A stretch of 64,000 nucleotides of DNA from contig JAJKFH010003493.1 in NCBI GenBank assembly GCA_023333565.1, forward strand, positions 3,596,001 through 3,660,000, given 5' to 3'. Positions 37,650-50,700 of this stretch are shown here, in pieces. Position 1 is the first letter of the stretch. Each line of letters opens with the position of its first letter. The stretch is from Puffinus mauretanicus (taxonomy: Eukaryota > Chordata > Aves > Procellariiformes > Procellariidae). The position numbers and the translations under genes are program-made. The notes below the pieces were generated by a model, which had not been told where the DNA came from, did not search any database, and was given only the letters and a program-made list of their open reading frames with translations.

Positions 37650-37671
37650 GGGAGGGGGGGAGGGGGGGGGG
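37650..37671 (+). repeat. G-homopolymer tract
   Basis: Twenty-two bases containing only G apart from two A bases, including runs of 7 and 10 G. Such runs can form G-quadruplexes and are prone to assembly error. Confidence 0.85.
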
Positions 37672-38692
37672 ACACTAAACCAAAACCAGCTTTGCATTAA
37701 TAAAGAGATTTGTTTAGAAACTCCTTGTACATTTTTTTCTTGCTTTCTACTTCCTTTTTAAGGAAGTACTTTACTTTACTTTCCTACATCTACCCCATGA
37801 GTGTGACAAAAATCGTCCTATGAGGCAAGAAAAAATTGTTATGAAAGATCATATGCAATATACAGTTCTATGTTTGTCAATTTTAATTGGAATTTTATTT
37901 TCGAGGTTTCTAATCACCCTAGAGTGACCCTTAATCTTTTCTTTCCCAAGATAGACATAACTTATTTGCTAAATTAAAAGACCTGCTGAATTGCCTTGTC
38001 AGAAAGATACTTTGAATCTTACTCAAACATATGTCCTTTTCATTTACTGAAATACTATGGCAGTATTTTGATAATCCTCGCTTAGGTAAATTCCCTGTAC
38101 TACTTGTACTTAAGTAGATTTGATTTTCATCTAATTTCAAAATTGAATAGCTTAAATAAAAGGATAGCCCATTTCTTTGGGTTGCCAAATTCTCTTTATG
38201 TGACTAAATTAACAAAATTTGTCAGCAGTTTTCACTTGTTAAAATATCTATGAATTGTAATTATGTGAATAATTTCATCTTTGCAGTTTTCTGCATTTAA
38301 GATACTATTTAAACATTTGGGACCTTATTCCAAAATGTTTTAAATTTTCTTTTTGGCTAATCAGGGAGTAAATTTTTCTGTTTCAGTGCATTAAATCTGT
38401 GTCAACAAGTCCACTAGGTTGCTTCTTGGGTAACAAAGGAGTAAGATTTCCCCTATTCTAAATAGAGGAAGATCAGTGCTTGAGATGAGAACTGGTAATT
38501 AAGCAAATTTGCTGTCTAGATAGAATAATGATGTGTTCAGTAAGGAAGAAGTGTAATCTCGAGGAAAATTGTTTCAGGCGGTTGCTACCATCAAAGAACT
38601 TCTGTTTTTTTAATGATCCATTAATGACTGTTTTTTATTCTACCTTCAGACACCTGAGAAATATATTTATAGACCATTAAACCACTTCTGGC

Positions 38693-38708
38693 TTTTTTTT
38701 TTTTTTTT
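38693..38708 (+). repeat. Poly-T tract (T16)
   Basis: An uninterrupted run of sixteen T bases in the large intron. Confidence 0.8.
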
Positions 38709-41700
38709 GTACTGATGCAGGACAGAAGTTTCTAAAACTGTGATAGACTAATTCCAAATTCACTTTACAACATTTGTTATCTTGCAGAAAATGTTTTGCT
38801 CAGTTATTGCTTGAAACACCTGTTATTTTGTCTTTATAAGTCATTTAAATTATCATCTGAGAGCTTAATTTAAAACAAAAAAAAAAGTGTTCTAAAGTGG
38901 TAGGCATATTTCTGTGTGAATTTGCAAAGAAACATGTGCCTGATCTTTGGACTGTGAAAGCAAATTATCATGCTGTACCTGATATTCAATATCAAATACT
39001 TACCAACTTCTCTATATTATCCATGAAAAGTCTTTATAAAAAAATTCTGTATATTCGTAGGTGAAGGTTTGTTAATGATATAGCTATCTTCTTGGCTATA
39101 CATTCTGGCACTACATTAAATACATGTTGGTATAGAATGATCCAAGAATATAGTCAGTACCGTGTCTGAGTCTGTTCAAAAAGGAAGTGAAAATGTGATT
39201 TATGATAGCTTCTGTGTTTGAAACCCATGAACATAGAGGAAAGGATTGGGGGGGATTATTTTTTAAGTTAATGGCAATGTTAATGTTTTTTCAAAATGGA
39301 GTTCTTGTATTTTATATTTGTCAGTGGACACAATAGTGAGCAGTGTTTTTGGCTCTGCCACTGTGCGATGTTCCTTCCCTGAACAGTGAAGATAAACATG
39401 TGACACAAACATCTTCTGTCATACAAATGTATGTATTTTTGAAGTCTGTGGTCAAAAGCTTTCCATCAAAAATAGAAAGTTGTTCTTTAGTCTTTGTTTC
39501 CTTGCCTGTTGAACACTCGCAGCCCTGGGCTTCTGTGCAGATTGCTTTCTAGGAGATTCATATGTCTCGTTCCATGCCATTTTGGTGTCTGCTTTTTTGT
39601 TTAACTTCTATTCTTGGAACAGCTGTCTCTTTACATGTGCTAGATAACCCCCATATCCTTTGCTGCTTAAAATCTCTCCGTAAAGCCTGCTTCTCTTAAA
39701 TAGCCTTCCAGATTTTTTCCTCTATATACTCCCACAGCACACCTACTTCCACATTTTCTTAATATTCTCAGGTGACAGCATAAGTCCTTCAAAGACTTGT
39801 ACACGAGCTTGGCAGTGTAAACTAGGTTGTGCGAATTAAGGTCTAAACCTCTTAGAACAATGGTTTATTTTCTTTTTCCATGATGCTGCAGACATACAGG
39901 TATGTGAAGTATTAGTATTTTAATCATTCTGATTGTACCATGTATACATGCTAGGAAAGTCTATGAGAAAAAAAGCTGTCTTTTCTTAGCCTTAGAAGTG
40001 TTTATTCAGACTTCGTACTATTTGGATGTAGGTACAGCAGCAGAACCCAGACTTTGTTCTTCAACCATGAGAAACCCTCCTATTGCCCACCAACTCTCAA
40101 CAACAAAACCAAAAAAAGAAAACCTTACAGAATGTAGGCTTGACACATTTCTGTCAAGAAGCTCAGAGTTCAGTGAGTATGTCTCACAAAATGAGCAAGG
40201 AGATCCCTCTGTCACCGAGCACCGAAGTGGCTCACCACCTTTGGAGCACTGGGGGAAAAAAATCAAACCACTTTGTTCAACGCCTGGTACAGAAAGAGGC
40301 TGATGTTCCAAACTGCACCATACCTGTGCACTGTTTTGTCAAAAGAGTGCTTTACAATATCACGGTCAATAGTTCAGTCTGAAAAATCAGGAAATAAATA
40401 TTTTAGGTATTACTACTACTGCTATTACGGCAGTTTGAAACTTTGTCCTAAACTTGGTTAAAAGGTCAGAGGTATTCAAGTATAGAAGGGTTAACTCTTG
40501 CTGTCATGTATGTAGACTGGGGTGTTCAAAGTAAAACAGTGATTTAGAGAGGAAAACAAGCAAGCTGATCCATTAATATAAAACCAGACAAAAATGTAGT
40601 TATTTAAAACAACAACAAATTGTATTTTCTTCATGCAGGTAAACAATTTAGTATTTCACAGAGTGAGCAATGAGGTGTATCCTTGACAGACAGATTCATA
40701 AATGGAGGTGCTGTATACTACTTACTATCACGTTTTATTACAGAGGATTTAGTATCAACATGGTACACGTTCAAAATGCTAAAAGTGTACCTTAACAGGA
40801 GGTGAAAATCACTGTCAGTGGCTGAAAACTGCCTTCCTTGCACAACAAACTCCACTGGGCGGGCAGTAAAAATTCTTTTGTAATATTAAAACATTGTGGT
40901 GTGTATGCATGTGCGTGTGTATGTGTTTGACTGCATATAAAATAATGCAGCATCCTAGACTGTGCAGCTGGAGTGGGCATTCTTAAAACAAATGACTCGA
41001 TGCTAAGGACCTATAGAGCTTTTGGTGACAGGGATTTACTAATGTGAAATCGTAGCTAATCAATTTTTCTGTGAACTTCTCTGTAAGATTTATGTTCAGA
41101 ACTCATAGCAGTAAGTGTAGACCAAACCTGGGGCTTTTCACCTTGAATTTCTTTGAATTGATTTGGTCTGGCAGATCTGAATTTCAATCCAGTCATGTTT
41201 GCAGGGAGGGGGAGAAAGAACTGAGGAAATGCTGAGGGATTTTCAGTCCCCTGTTAGTGCCATGGCATCCAAGAGAAACATTCTTGGTTATGTGATATAG
41301 GAGTGATTATGCAATTCTTCTCTTCTTATCATCTGGATGAAAAAACCTCTGACCCAAGGCATCCCTTATATCTCTGTATCTCTATTATTGTAGAGTTCTG
41401 TTCCAGAAGTGTAAGAGACCTCAGGTAACTGCCATAACTGATGAGAATAGTTTTCATAAGATCTCGTTGACTCTCTAGGCATTTTGGTCTGGAGTAGAAG
41501 ATGTTGCATTAAAGACCATCATTTTGGGTTGAAATTCTGTAAGCACGATTTGCAAGATTTTATTATCGCTATCTGATCTACACTGATGAATGAGTTTTCA
41601 TAGAAATTGACATAATGCACATGCAAGCCAATTAATGTTCCACATATGCAAAATTATAAAATTGTTTCCAAAGCAGATAAGTATATTACACAGTAATTAA

Positions 41701-44700
41701 TGAATTTGTAAGATATCTGCACAATAGGTTGGACTGTTGGCTTTCCAGTTAGATATTCCAGAGGCAAAGCTGTCTATTTCATACATGAATCAGTGATTCA
41801 TGCAACCCAGTACATAAAACATCAACCTACATTTGAATTTTGCTCTATTCTCCATTTCCTAGTGGAGAGGCAGTTGGTATTAAAGGATCATCTGTGCATG
41901 AAGCTCAAGCTAGTCGTCCATTGGTCCCAGCAGAACCCTTGTGTAAACAACATGAACAGAAACATGGACAAAAAAGTGCAAGTCTGACATTCAGGGTAAA
42001 TTGAGTGAGAATTTTGCAAATTTGACAGGTGATTTAACAGCAGCTGCTGATACTGGTGATACAAGCCAGTGCAGTGCAAGACTTTGGTCATAAAGCAGCA
42101 GCCTGTGAATTACTGAGCTGTTAGGCTGGGGAAAAAGACGAGAATCTGAAAGGAAAAAGCATTAAAGGCTTTAAAGTTCAAAGGGAAAAAAAACAGTATA
42201 TATAGACAAGATTAATGGAAATTTTTTAAAGGCTGAGTAGATAAACTTTTGAGCTAAATATATGTTTCCAGTTTATAAGAGCATTGCTGAGATATTTTTC
42301 ATATTTTCCAAACTCATTTGATTTACTGTTGCTGATGCAAACATTACCTCTTGGAAGCTTGAAACAGAAAAAAAATATTTACCATTTGTTCCCCTCCATC
42401 ATGCATGCAGATTGGTTTGTTATTGTATGGATGCTGGCATTATTTATTTTCTTTTTTTAGAAAAAACATCATTGAAGCATTTGTTTTGGGAAAAACACAT
42501 ATAAAGAACTACATGGACTTTGCTAACAGGTATGAGAAATTATATTTAAGAAAAGGTAGGTCACAATTTAGGCCTAAAGGTATTGTCATCCTCCCTTAAA
42601 TTCAACTGGTTAGTTCCAGTAATTATAATCTGACGTACAAGAATATGTGGAAAGATAAAAACACACTATTTTTGTGGAAGGGATCTATTGCAAAATCCCA
42701 TTTTTGAGACTTTTTCATAGACTTTGGTGTTGCAAGAACAATTTATCTTGTTCCATTTTTGGTGCTACATATGGAAAAATTCTGATTTGCGGTCTCAACC
42801 TGCATTTGAACAAGCAGAGTAACCAGGACTCTAGTACTGCAAATTCAACCCATAGTGATTGGGGAGTGCAATCACTCCTAGTGATTGCTTTGGGGAGGAC
42901 TTGATTATGTCATGTCTTAGACCAGTAAGTGGCAAACTTAGCAGAATGACTGCAGTAACCTATCATACTAAATCGGCAAAAGTAAGATCATACAAAGTAC
43001 TTCTCTGGTTTTAGTGATTACTGTTGATAAGAATTAAGGAATGTTTTAGGTCATGAAATGCATTCAGAGGATAACTTGGCAGTCAGACGTGGTGTAATCA
43101 GCTCGCAAGAGACTTTCACCTATGTGCAATGGAATGAGAAGCCTGGTTTTTTATTTATAAACTATATCTTTGAGGGAAATATGCTAGATGGGTGTGCTCT
43201 ATAAAACCTAGCAGGATTAATTTCAAAGATATTTTTTAAAAACACTGATTATCCTAATACTTTGCTAAAACTTGCTTTTCCTGGGATGTCAATTATTATG
43301 TGGCATTTTTTCAGTATCCCTGTAGAGCAAAGAAGAGATCTTTATCGGACTCATCTCATTTGGCACTGTGGCAGCTGCACATTTGGACTGATTAAAAGTA
43401 TTAATAAATTTAGATAAAAGAATTGATAATCAGCTATCCGTCTGCAGTTTTCTTGGCATTAGGCACAGATAGGTTAGATCTGCAATTCCCCTGTCCACAT
43501 TGTCTATCCTTTTTAATTCTGCCCTATCTGCTGACATTTGAAACAGCTGTTACAGCCTGAAGTCTCAAAAAGAAAGATGTTACCAAGCATAGATGCTTTC
43601 CAGTCCAATCATATTTATTTTTGTAGAATTAGCAAAAAACTTAAGTCTGCAGAAAGATACATTGATCAGTTGACTAAGTTGTGATTAACGTGTTAGAAAA
43701 ACCTACTTGCTAGTGCTCAAGTTCATGCACTGAATGATTTAAAGCTATGACTGTTTCTTCAGAGGGAAAAGAACCATTCTCAAGCCTTGCTTATGCACTT
43801 GCAATGAACCTAGAAATGTAAACTGTGATGCAAACGATACAATAGAAGAAATTGGAAGGTTGAAATCAGTATACAGAGTTTTTCCAAAGCTGGGCAAGTT
43901 CTCTGAGATTCTGCCTAAGACAACGTTAGAAGAAACCCCATGTGCAGTCACAATCTTACCTAATATGGGGCTGGAATGTCAGTTATTGTGGGCTATGTCT
44001 TTAGATCCCAAAAGAGCAAAGACTAGAAGGCATTTTAATCCAGATCATCTTTTCTGGCATCACTAAGTCCTGTTGTCAATGAAGTATTAGAGATTACAGC
44101 CTAATGAAGACAATGGTGATGATTACATATTGAAATGGACAGTAAGTGGATTTTAAGCAGTTGCTTGCTTGCTTATTATATGAGGCTTTTTATTGGCTTT
44201 TCCCATAATAGAAAAGTAGACAGACAAGACATAAAAGGGCACACAAAAATATATAACAACATTATGGGAAAAAAACCCCAACCACTAGAATTTATTTCCC
44301 TTTAAAAAAAACTTTAAAAATTCCAGTTAGAAAGAAGGGAAAGTAAATAGGAAGCCATGCTGGTTGCTTGTTTTCAAGAGTTCCATTTTTTTCTGCCCTT
44401 ACTTGATTTCAAGCTGCCTTTGTAAGTGCTATGGATGGTTAGCACTTAAAACAATATTTAAAATATAGCCCTAAAAGTTGAAGGCCTTAACAAGCAGTTA
44501 TATCTTTGAGGTCTGCTTATATTAAAAAAGCACCCAATGGTTTGCTCTCATAGCTAATGGTGGCTTCACTCTACCTCAATGAATTTTTAGCCTCACCATG
44601 TAAAATTGGGAAGTCTATTCTTTGTACTGTATTTCTAAGGTTCTTTCATCATCTCAAAGCTGCATCTTCTACTGCATGCTATAGCATTTGAAGTGTTGGA

Positions 44701-47700
44701 ATATCATCTCTACTATACTTTACTAACAAGTGTAGACTAAGGATAGAAGGAGTGAAGGGTTTTGTTTTGATGTGAGTTGCGTTTAGATTATTACACTGCT
44801 TACCTTCTGGAACTTCACCTTAATTTCTTATAAAAAATGTCTGAAAGCTTTCAGAACAAGAACTATAAAAACATAGTTTTGAAGCACTGCTTGTCATCTC
44901 TGAGTTGTGATGTTTATGACTGACTTATGGACTCTCTGTTCCTGCAGAATTTTACTGATGATACAAAGCACACTTTTCAGATTGAACAAGCTCAGTCATG
45001 TCTACCCTGATCTTCAGCTGTTTTTTATCACCACAATTCATTTTAGGAGAAGTAGATATTCAAGTGTTTATCCAGTGTGATTTCCTGCCATGGAAATGAA
45101 AGATGGAAGTGTCTTCTGTTCTATATATGTGTGAACAATGCACAGCCATTACAAATCTTGCTTTCACTATTACCTGAACATGCAAGCGGTCAGATATCTG
45201 TGTGCTATATAGTAAATAGACTTGGGAAGCACAATTCAGTAGCTTTCTGGGAAAACTGGTCGAAGGCTTATTTTGAAGCCAAATGCTTCAGAACCCTTCC
45301 ATTTTCCAAATTACTGGCAAAACATTTGTTTTAATGTTGTATATTATAAATATGATATATCTGGGTTGCACTAGTATAATTATTTTCATGCTAATTTCAC
45401 ATTTTTTAATGTGTGAGGGAGGGAAGACAATGTGTAGCCCTTTGAAGAGGAAGGAGGCAGCAAGGTTTTTGCTAATGGTTTCATGGTAGTGGAAGCCTGG
45501 ATTTGTTGGTTCGGGTATTTTTCCCACCTTCTCGTTTTCCACTTCACAAAAAAATCTTACAGTTGTACAAGTATATGCATTTTTCTCATTGTCATGGATC
45601 AAGACATCTAATGATCTATAGATTCACTTGATCTGCAGTTCAGAGGCTTTGAGGGGGAGAAACCAGTATGCTCTTTTCTGGTCAATTTATAGTCTTCCTC
45701 TGCCACTCACCAAAAAATATTAAAAAATCTATATAGCTATATTCCCTAAGACGGTAGCTATAGTATCACTATAATCAATTGGCTTACAAGGTCACAAGCA
45801 AGCTCCCTACCTGCCTGCCAAATGGTTAATGCATAAGCGTTATTTAAGGAAACTATTTGTGCAAGTGTTGGCCAAATTGTTTACACTGTGAATTAATCCT
45901 TTCTAGTTTTCATAAATGAAAACACTGAAATTATCTAAAAGGCTGAAACCTGCATTTCATAGTGTGTATTGCCATTTCAGGGACTGGCACAATTGAAGTT
46001 TTGTTTCAGAAGAGCAGTGCTGTCATCTTTCACAACCTGTGTTGAGTTTTCTAAAATGCTGTGTGGTGCAAAGTGATCCTAAGTAAACCCATTTGTAATT
46101 TTGTTTGTATAGAATGGTAGCAACCTTAGGATCCTGAGAACACATCTAATGTAGTATATCAGTGCTAAAGAGATGCTTAAAAGTCCTTGTACTGGATGCT
46201 GCAGAAGCTAAAGGGCGTTCAGAAGTTCATTGTTGCAGCTGTTGTTATTCTACTAATGCAGTCATACTACAACTGCTTTCCAGGATTTTTGAAAGCTAAT
46301 ACAAAGAATTAGGCTCTTAATTCCATATTTTTAATCCAAATTTTTTTTTTAAGTGCAGCAGGTTTCTGCTGAAAAATTTGAAAAACTTCATCATAATGTT
46401 TTTTATTATTTGCCAGATATTAAGGAGGAGTAAACAAGAGAAGGTAAAATACACTCTCCGTCATAAAAAAACCCAGCCCTCCAGCAATCCTCCAGACCTT
46501 ACACAGAATTATTCTGGATTATTATTTTTAATCGTATGCGCCAGTTGCTACTATTTTTCCCTGTTCTCTGTGTATTCTGCTCCTCAGTAGGTCTTTGAAC
46601 TGGAATTGTTGAGATAAAATATGATGGCATTATGGAAGTGCTAAGAATACTACTTTTTATGAAGGAAAAGTGGATTTCAAAGAAAAGTCACTGATGTAAG
46701 CTGAGTGAAGGTGTGGCTGTGGAGTGGTGATCTGATTGTTGCAGATGTATGATACTTTGAAATTGCATGTTCATTAACAAATAATTATATGACTGAAAGG
46801 CTCTAGAGGCAGGCAAATTGCACCTATTCACCTAGACACTGTGTGAACATGAATATGAAAAATACATTCAGTTATTCATAAAATAGCTGCAAATGAGGGC
46901 AACTTTCAAATACCTGGGCTTGTTTTGGTGCTTTCATGGACTCTTATTCATATATTTTTCTCTGTTATAGTGTACATGGGAGAGAGATATGACAGAATGA
47001 AAACTAAGGAACTAGCAGTGTAGTACATTATGCTCCTAAAGAGAACTTTTATTTTCTCTCTTTCTCTTTTCCAAGAGCTAATGCTGGGTCTGAATGATGT
47101 CAGATCTAGTGATGTCTGAATAACTGTCATGTACAAGAAAGGAAAAAAATTTAACAGAGGGAGCTAGGGTATGATCTTCTAAATGGTGTAGTATTTGCAG
47201 CCACATTTAGCAGGCAAGCTGAAACCACTTTTGTTACTACTGTGTTATGTTGTTAGGGAAAGAACTGCATACAAAGGAAAATGTGGCACATGTAGAGAAT
47301 GACAATTTGGGTTTACCAAATAAATTAATAAAAAATTGTAATTATGCTCATTAATATCCTCCCCTGCTGGAAAATAAAATGTGAAAAGACCGACCATTAC
47401 AGAACTAGCACAAACAGTTTGCAATTATTAGCAGCTCTGCTCCTGTTGCATAGGGCTGTTTTCTCCAAATGTCCCTCCATGATACTTCTTATGAACAGAT
47501 TGTAGCTCTCACTTCGCCTAATTGCCTAAGAATCACACCACTTGCAACATCGCTACCTTCACTCAACATGACAGAACTTTTGTCTTTGCAAGTATTGGAC
47601 AAAACCATCCAACAAATTAACTATGTCACTATGAGTATTAATGTATGTCACTTTTAGTTTTCCGGATAACATATGCCTTTAGTATCAGCCTTACAGGAGA

Positions 47701-50700
47701 ATGTATAAGAGAAGGCCAAAGCATAGCAAGAATTAAATGCCTCATCTGAGATCCTGCAAATGTTTGCTAAAGCTAGTCTTGCGCTGCCATTTTGATGCTA
47801 ATTTTTGTTAATATGCAGCTGCTCTCTTCTTCTGTTACTGCAAACTAAGAGCAGTCATTTCCTTATTAAGGCCTATTCTGCTAGCTTGGTGTCCTAAAAT
47901 ACAGACCCATTGTTGTTTTATGTGTAATAGTTAAATCAAATAATATATTTGATTCTATAAGCTTTGACACTAGGAGTGATACCTATGAATGATGCCATTA
48001 TGAAATACATTTGTGATTCTCACTGTTCCCCTGTGTGCTAAAGACTTTATATAATTCACCAGAAGAACATCTTTGGGCGAGGAAGCATCACTTCTTCCAT
48101 TTTGCTTCTGTGGAGAGCTTGCATGCTAGAATTATGGTATTGACTAGATAAACATCCCAAACAGCAAAGCACTGATAACCTCTCTGCTGGGTATGTGTGG
48201 ATGGTGCCAGGGAGGCCACCGGAAGAGGCAAAAAGCGTTGTTTCAGACTCTTCTGACAAAGAGAAAAGTTGATGAGAGGGAACTCACTAAATGACTGAAG
48301 CAGACAGGCTTCTCTTACTCTTTGCATAATCCCATGACCAGCCATCCAGCCTCACTGTGGTTTACTTAACATGTTGCTTCTGCCAACAGATGTAATTAAG
48401 CTAATAGTTCAGTTGGTAGCAGGCTGCCTGAAGGTAAAGACTGACACATGGTAGCCAACGGAGACTGTGCTAGTGTTGCACAAAATAATTGTTTTACTAA
48501 AAAAAAGTAAGAAAAGCAAAACAAAACCTGTAAGTCATGCCAAGAACTATGGTGACAGCAAGTTATTTAGAAATTGCTGGTCTGGATTGTCTGTGCAACT
48601 CTCTGTAAACATCATTCAATGTCTTTAACTGTAATGACGACACTGGGTGTTTCATAAGCCCTTTGTTTCAGTCCTAGCCCAGAAGCAACCTGTGCTGGGG
48701 TGGGGAGGAGAAGGAGTAGAGGGGATGCAGGCAATAGTAGGAACATTTATTTTAGATGATGGAACTTGCTGGAGATGTAAGAGCAAGTTAAACAGATGGT
48801 CATAGTAACTGCAATTGTCAGTACTAGAAGACCCTCTTACAGACCCTCCGGAAATTAAGAGAGATTTTCTTTCCCTGGCATTCACCTGGGTACTGTTCTT
48901 GGGATGTGCCTGTCAATTTATGAAATACGTTACCAACAGTATGTGGTCAGCCAAAGGAAAAATTCCTTGTAAAAGCATCGGACTGAAGAGGACTACTAAA
49001 AATCTAAATTGGATACCAGAAAAGTCAAACCACTTACTTACTCTAAAGACTAAGGATAATAACACTACCATCTCCTGTCCTGTCCTCTCATCAATTCCTT
49101 GTAAAATTTGTTCCTCCAAAATTTGAGCGTTTGGTATCTCAACTACTTACAGAAGAGCAGGTGATTGTAAGAAAGCCATTGCTGATCAGTCCACATCTGC
49201 TACAGGCTCTCCTTACGGTGCACTCCAAGGCAGATGTCTGAAAGAATGTATGTATTCTCACTGCTCTCCCTGCCTTCACTCCACTGAAAAAAGTTATACA
49301 GTTACAACAGATGCTTGTACAGCTTCTGACAATTCCTATATTAGGCACAACATTAGTTTATTGCCAAAAACAGATTTACTAGCTCAATGCTCTCCAGTAA
49401 AGGAAGTAAGCTGCTGTAAAGGGAGTAGCTTTAATTATTCCTGGATTGAAGACAGGAGAATGCCATGAGGTATTACACTTACGAAGGTGGTCAGAAGTCA
49501 GAGTTCTCAGAAATTCTGAGTTGGATTCCAGTTATTTTAATCTACTTCTAGGACTATAAATCTGTTTTGAAACTTAAAGTTTAGGTGGAGGTTTAAAAGA
49601 GGACATTCAACTTGCTTAAAATGCAAAAAAAATCAACTCCCTGCTTAAAATGGAGACGATCCTATGCAATCTGCAGTGCAGTTCACTCATTCTTTCCTTG
49701 TTCCATTTGATTAACGAACGCAATGTGTTTTCTCTCCTTCTGCCAGTGATTAATACTTCTCCGCGCTCCTTTGTTTTTGGTGGCAGATTGCTGGGGGAGA
49801 GATTCCACAGTAAATTGTTTTTGATATCAAGTTTTAAATAGGCTTTGCCAGCCTGCTTGTTTTGTGAAAAATACTTCTCAGTCTCCAGTGCTGTATAGCC
49901 TGGACTGTGTCTGCTCTATGTCTCTGTTAAAGAGAAGGAGAGTTTAGGAAAGCCCCTTTCAAGGCTCACTTCCCGCACTGTAGCTGACAGTGCAAGGTGA
50001 AAGAGAACAGCTTGGCTGCTGTTTCTTTGCCCACGTCTGCGGGGTGGGCATGCGGGGGCAGCAGGAGTAGCAGGCAGAGCCTGAATCATAGTTACGTACT
50101 GGCCTCGGTAACAGCAATTTGTTCTTCCAGGTGCATGGCTTGAATTAAAGCCCTAATTGGTGTTTGGGTGGGGAGGTAATACTTTGAAGCCATTGCTGTT
50201 AGGGACATGGACAGAAGTTGCTCCCTGAATTCTCCTTGGGGAAGCACTGCCTCCAGTACTGACTAGGTATAATTCATATCACCTAGACCTTGGTGGTGAG
50301 GCAGGGCTTATTTTTAAAGCGTATTTTGGACTACTGTCTACACTTGTGATTCACATGGTGTGTTCCTGGACGTGGGAACGCAACCATCCATTCATTTCTA
50401 CTGCGATAGCTGTCTCTGGATGACTTCTGGCCGAAGCTAAATCTCCCAGATATCCCTGGGCAGAGCCTGGAGTTTAATACGAGGCAAGGAATGACAGGCG
50501 GTTCATGTCCAGCTGACCTGTTCTGGAGGATAAAAGAGTTTAATAATATGGATGGGGACTGCTGTGCACATGTTGGCTTCCACGCTGCAGAAAGGTACAT
50601 TCAAGGCGAATTCATTTTACTGTAGTATATCTTACAGAACCTTTTTCTTTAGTGGGCTTTTAGCTTTTAAGGAATTGTTTTCGATTCCTTGGTTTTTTAC

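Noticed and set aside
48815..49126. 103-codon + strand frame
   Set aside because: No domain, repeat match or splice context was seen; probably chance.
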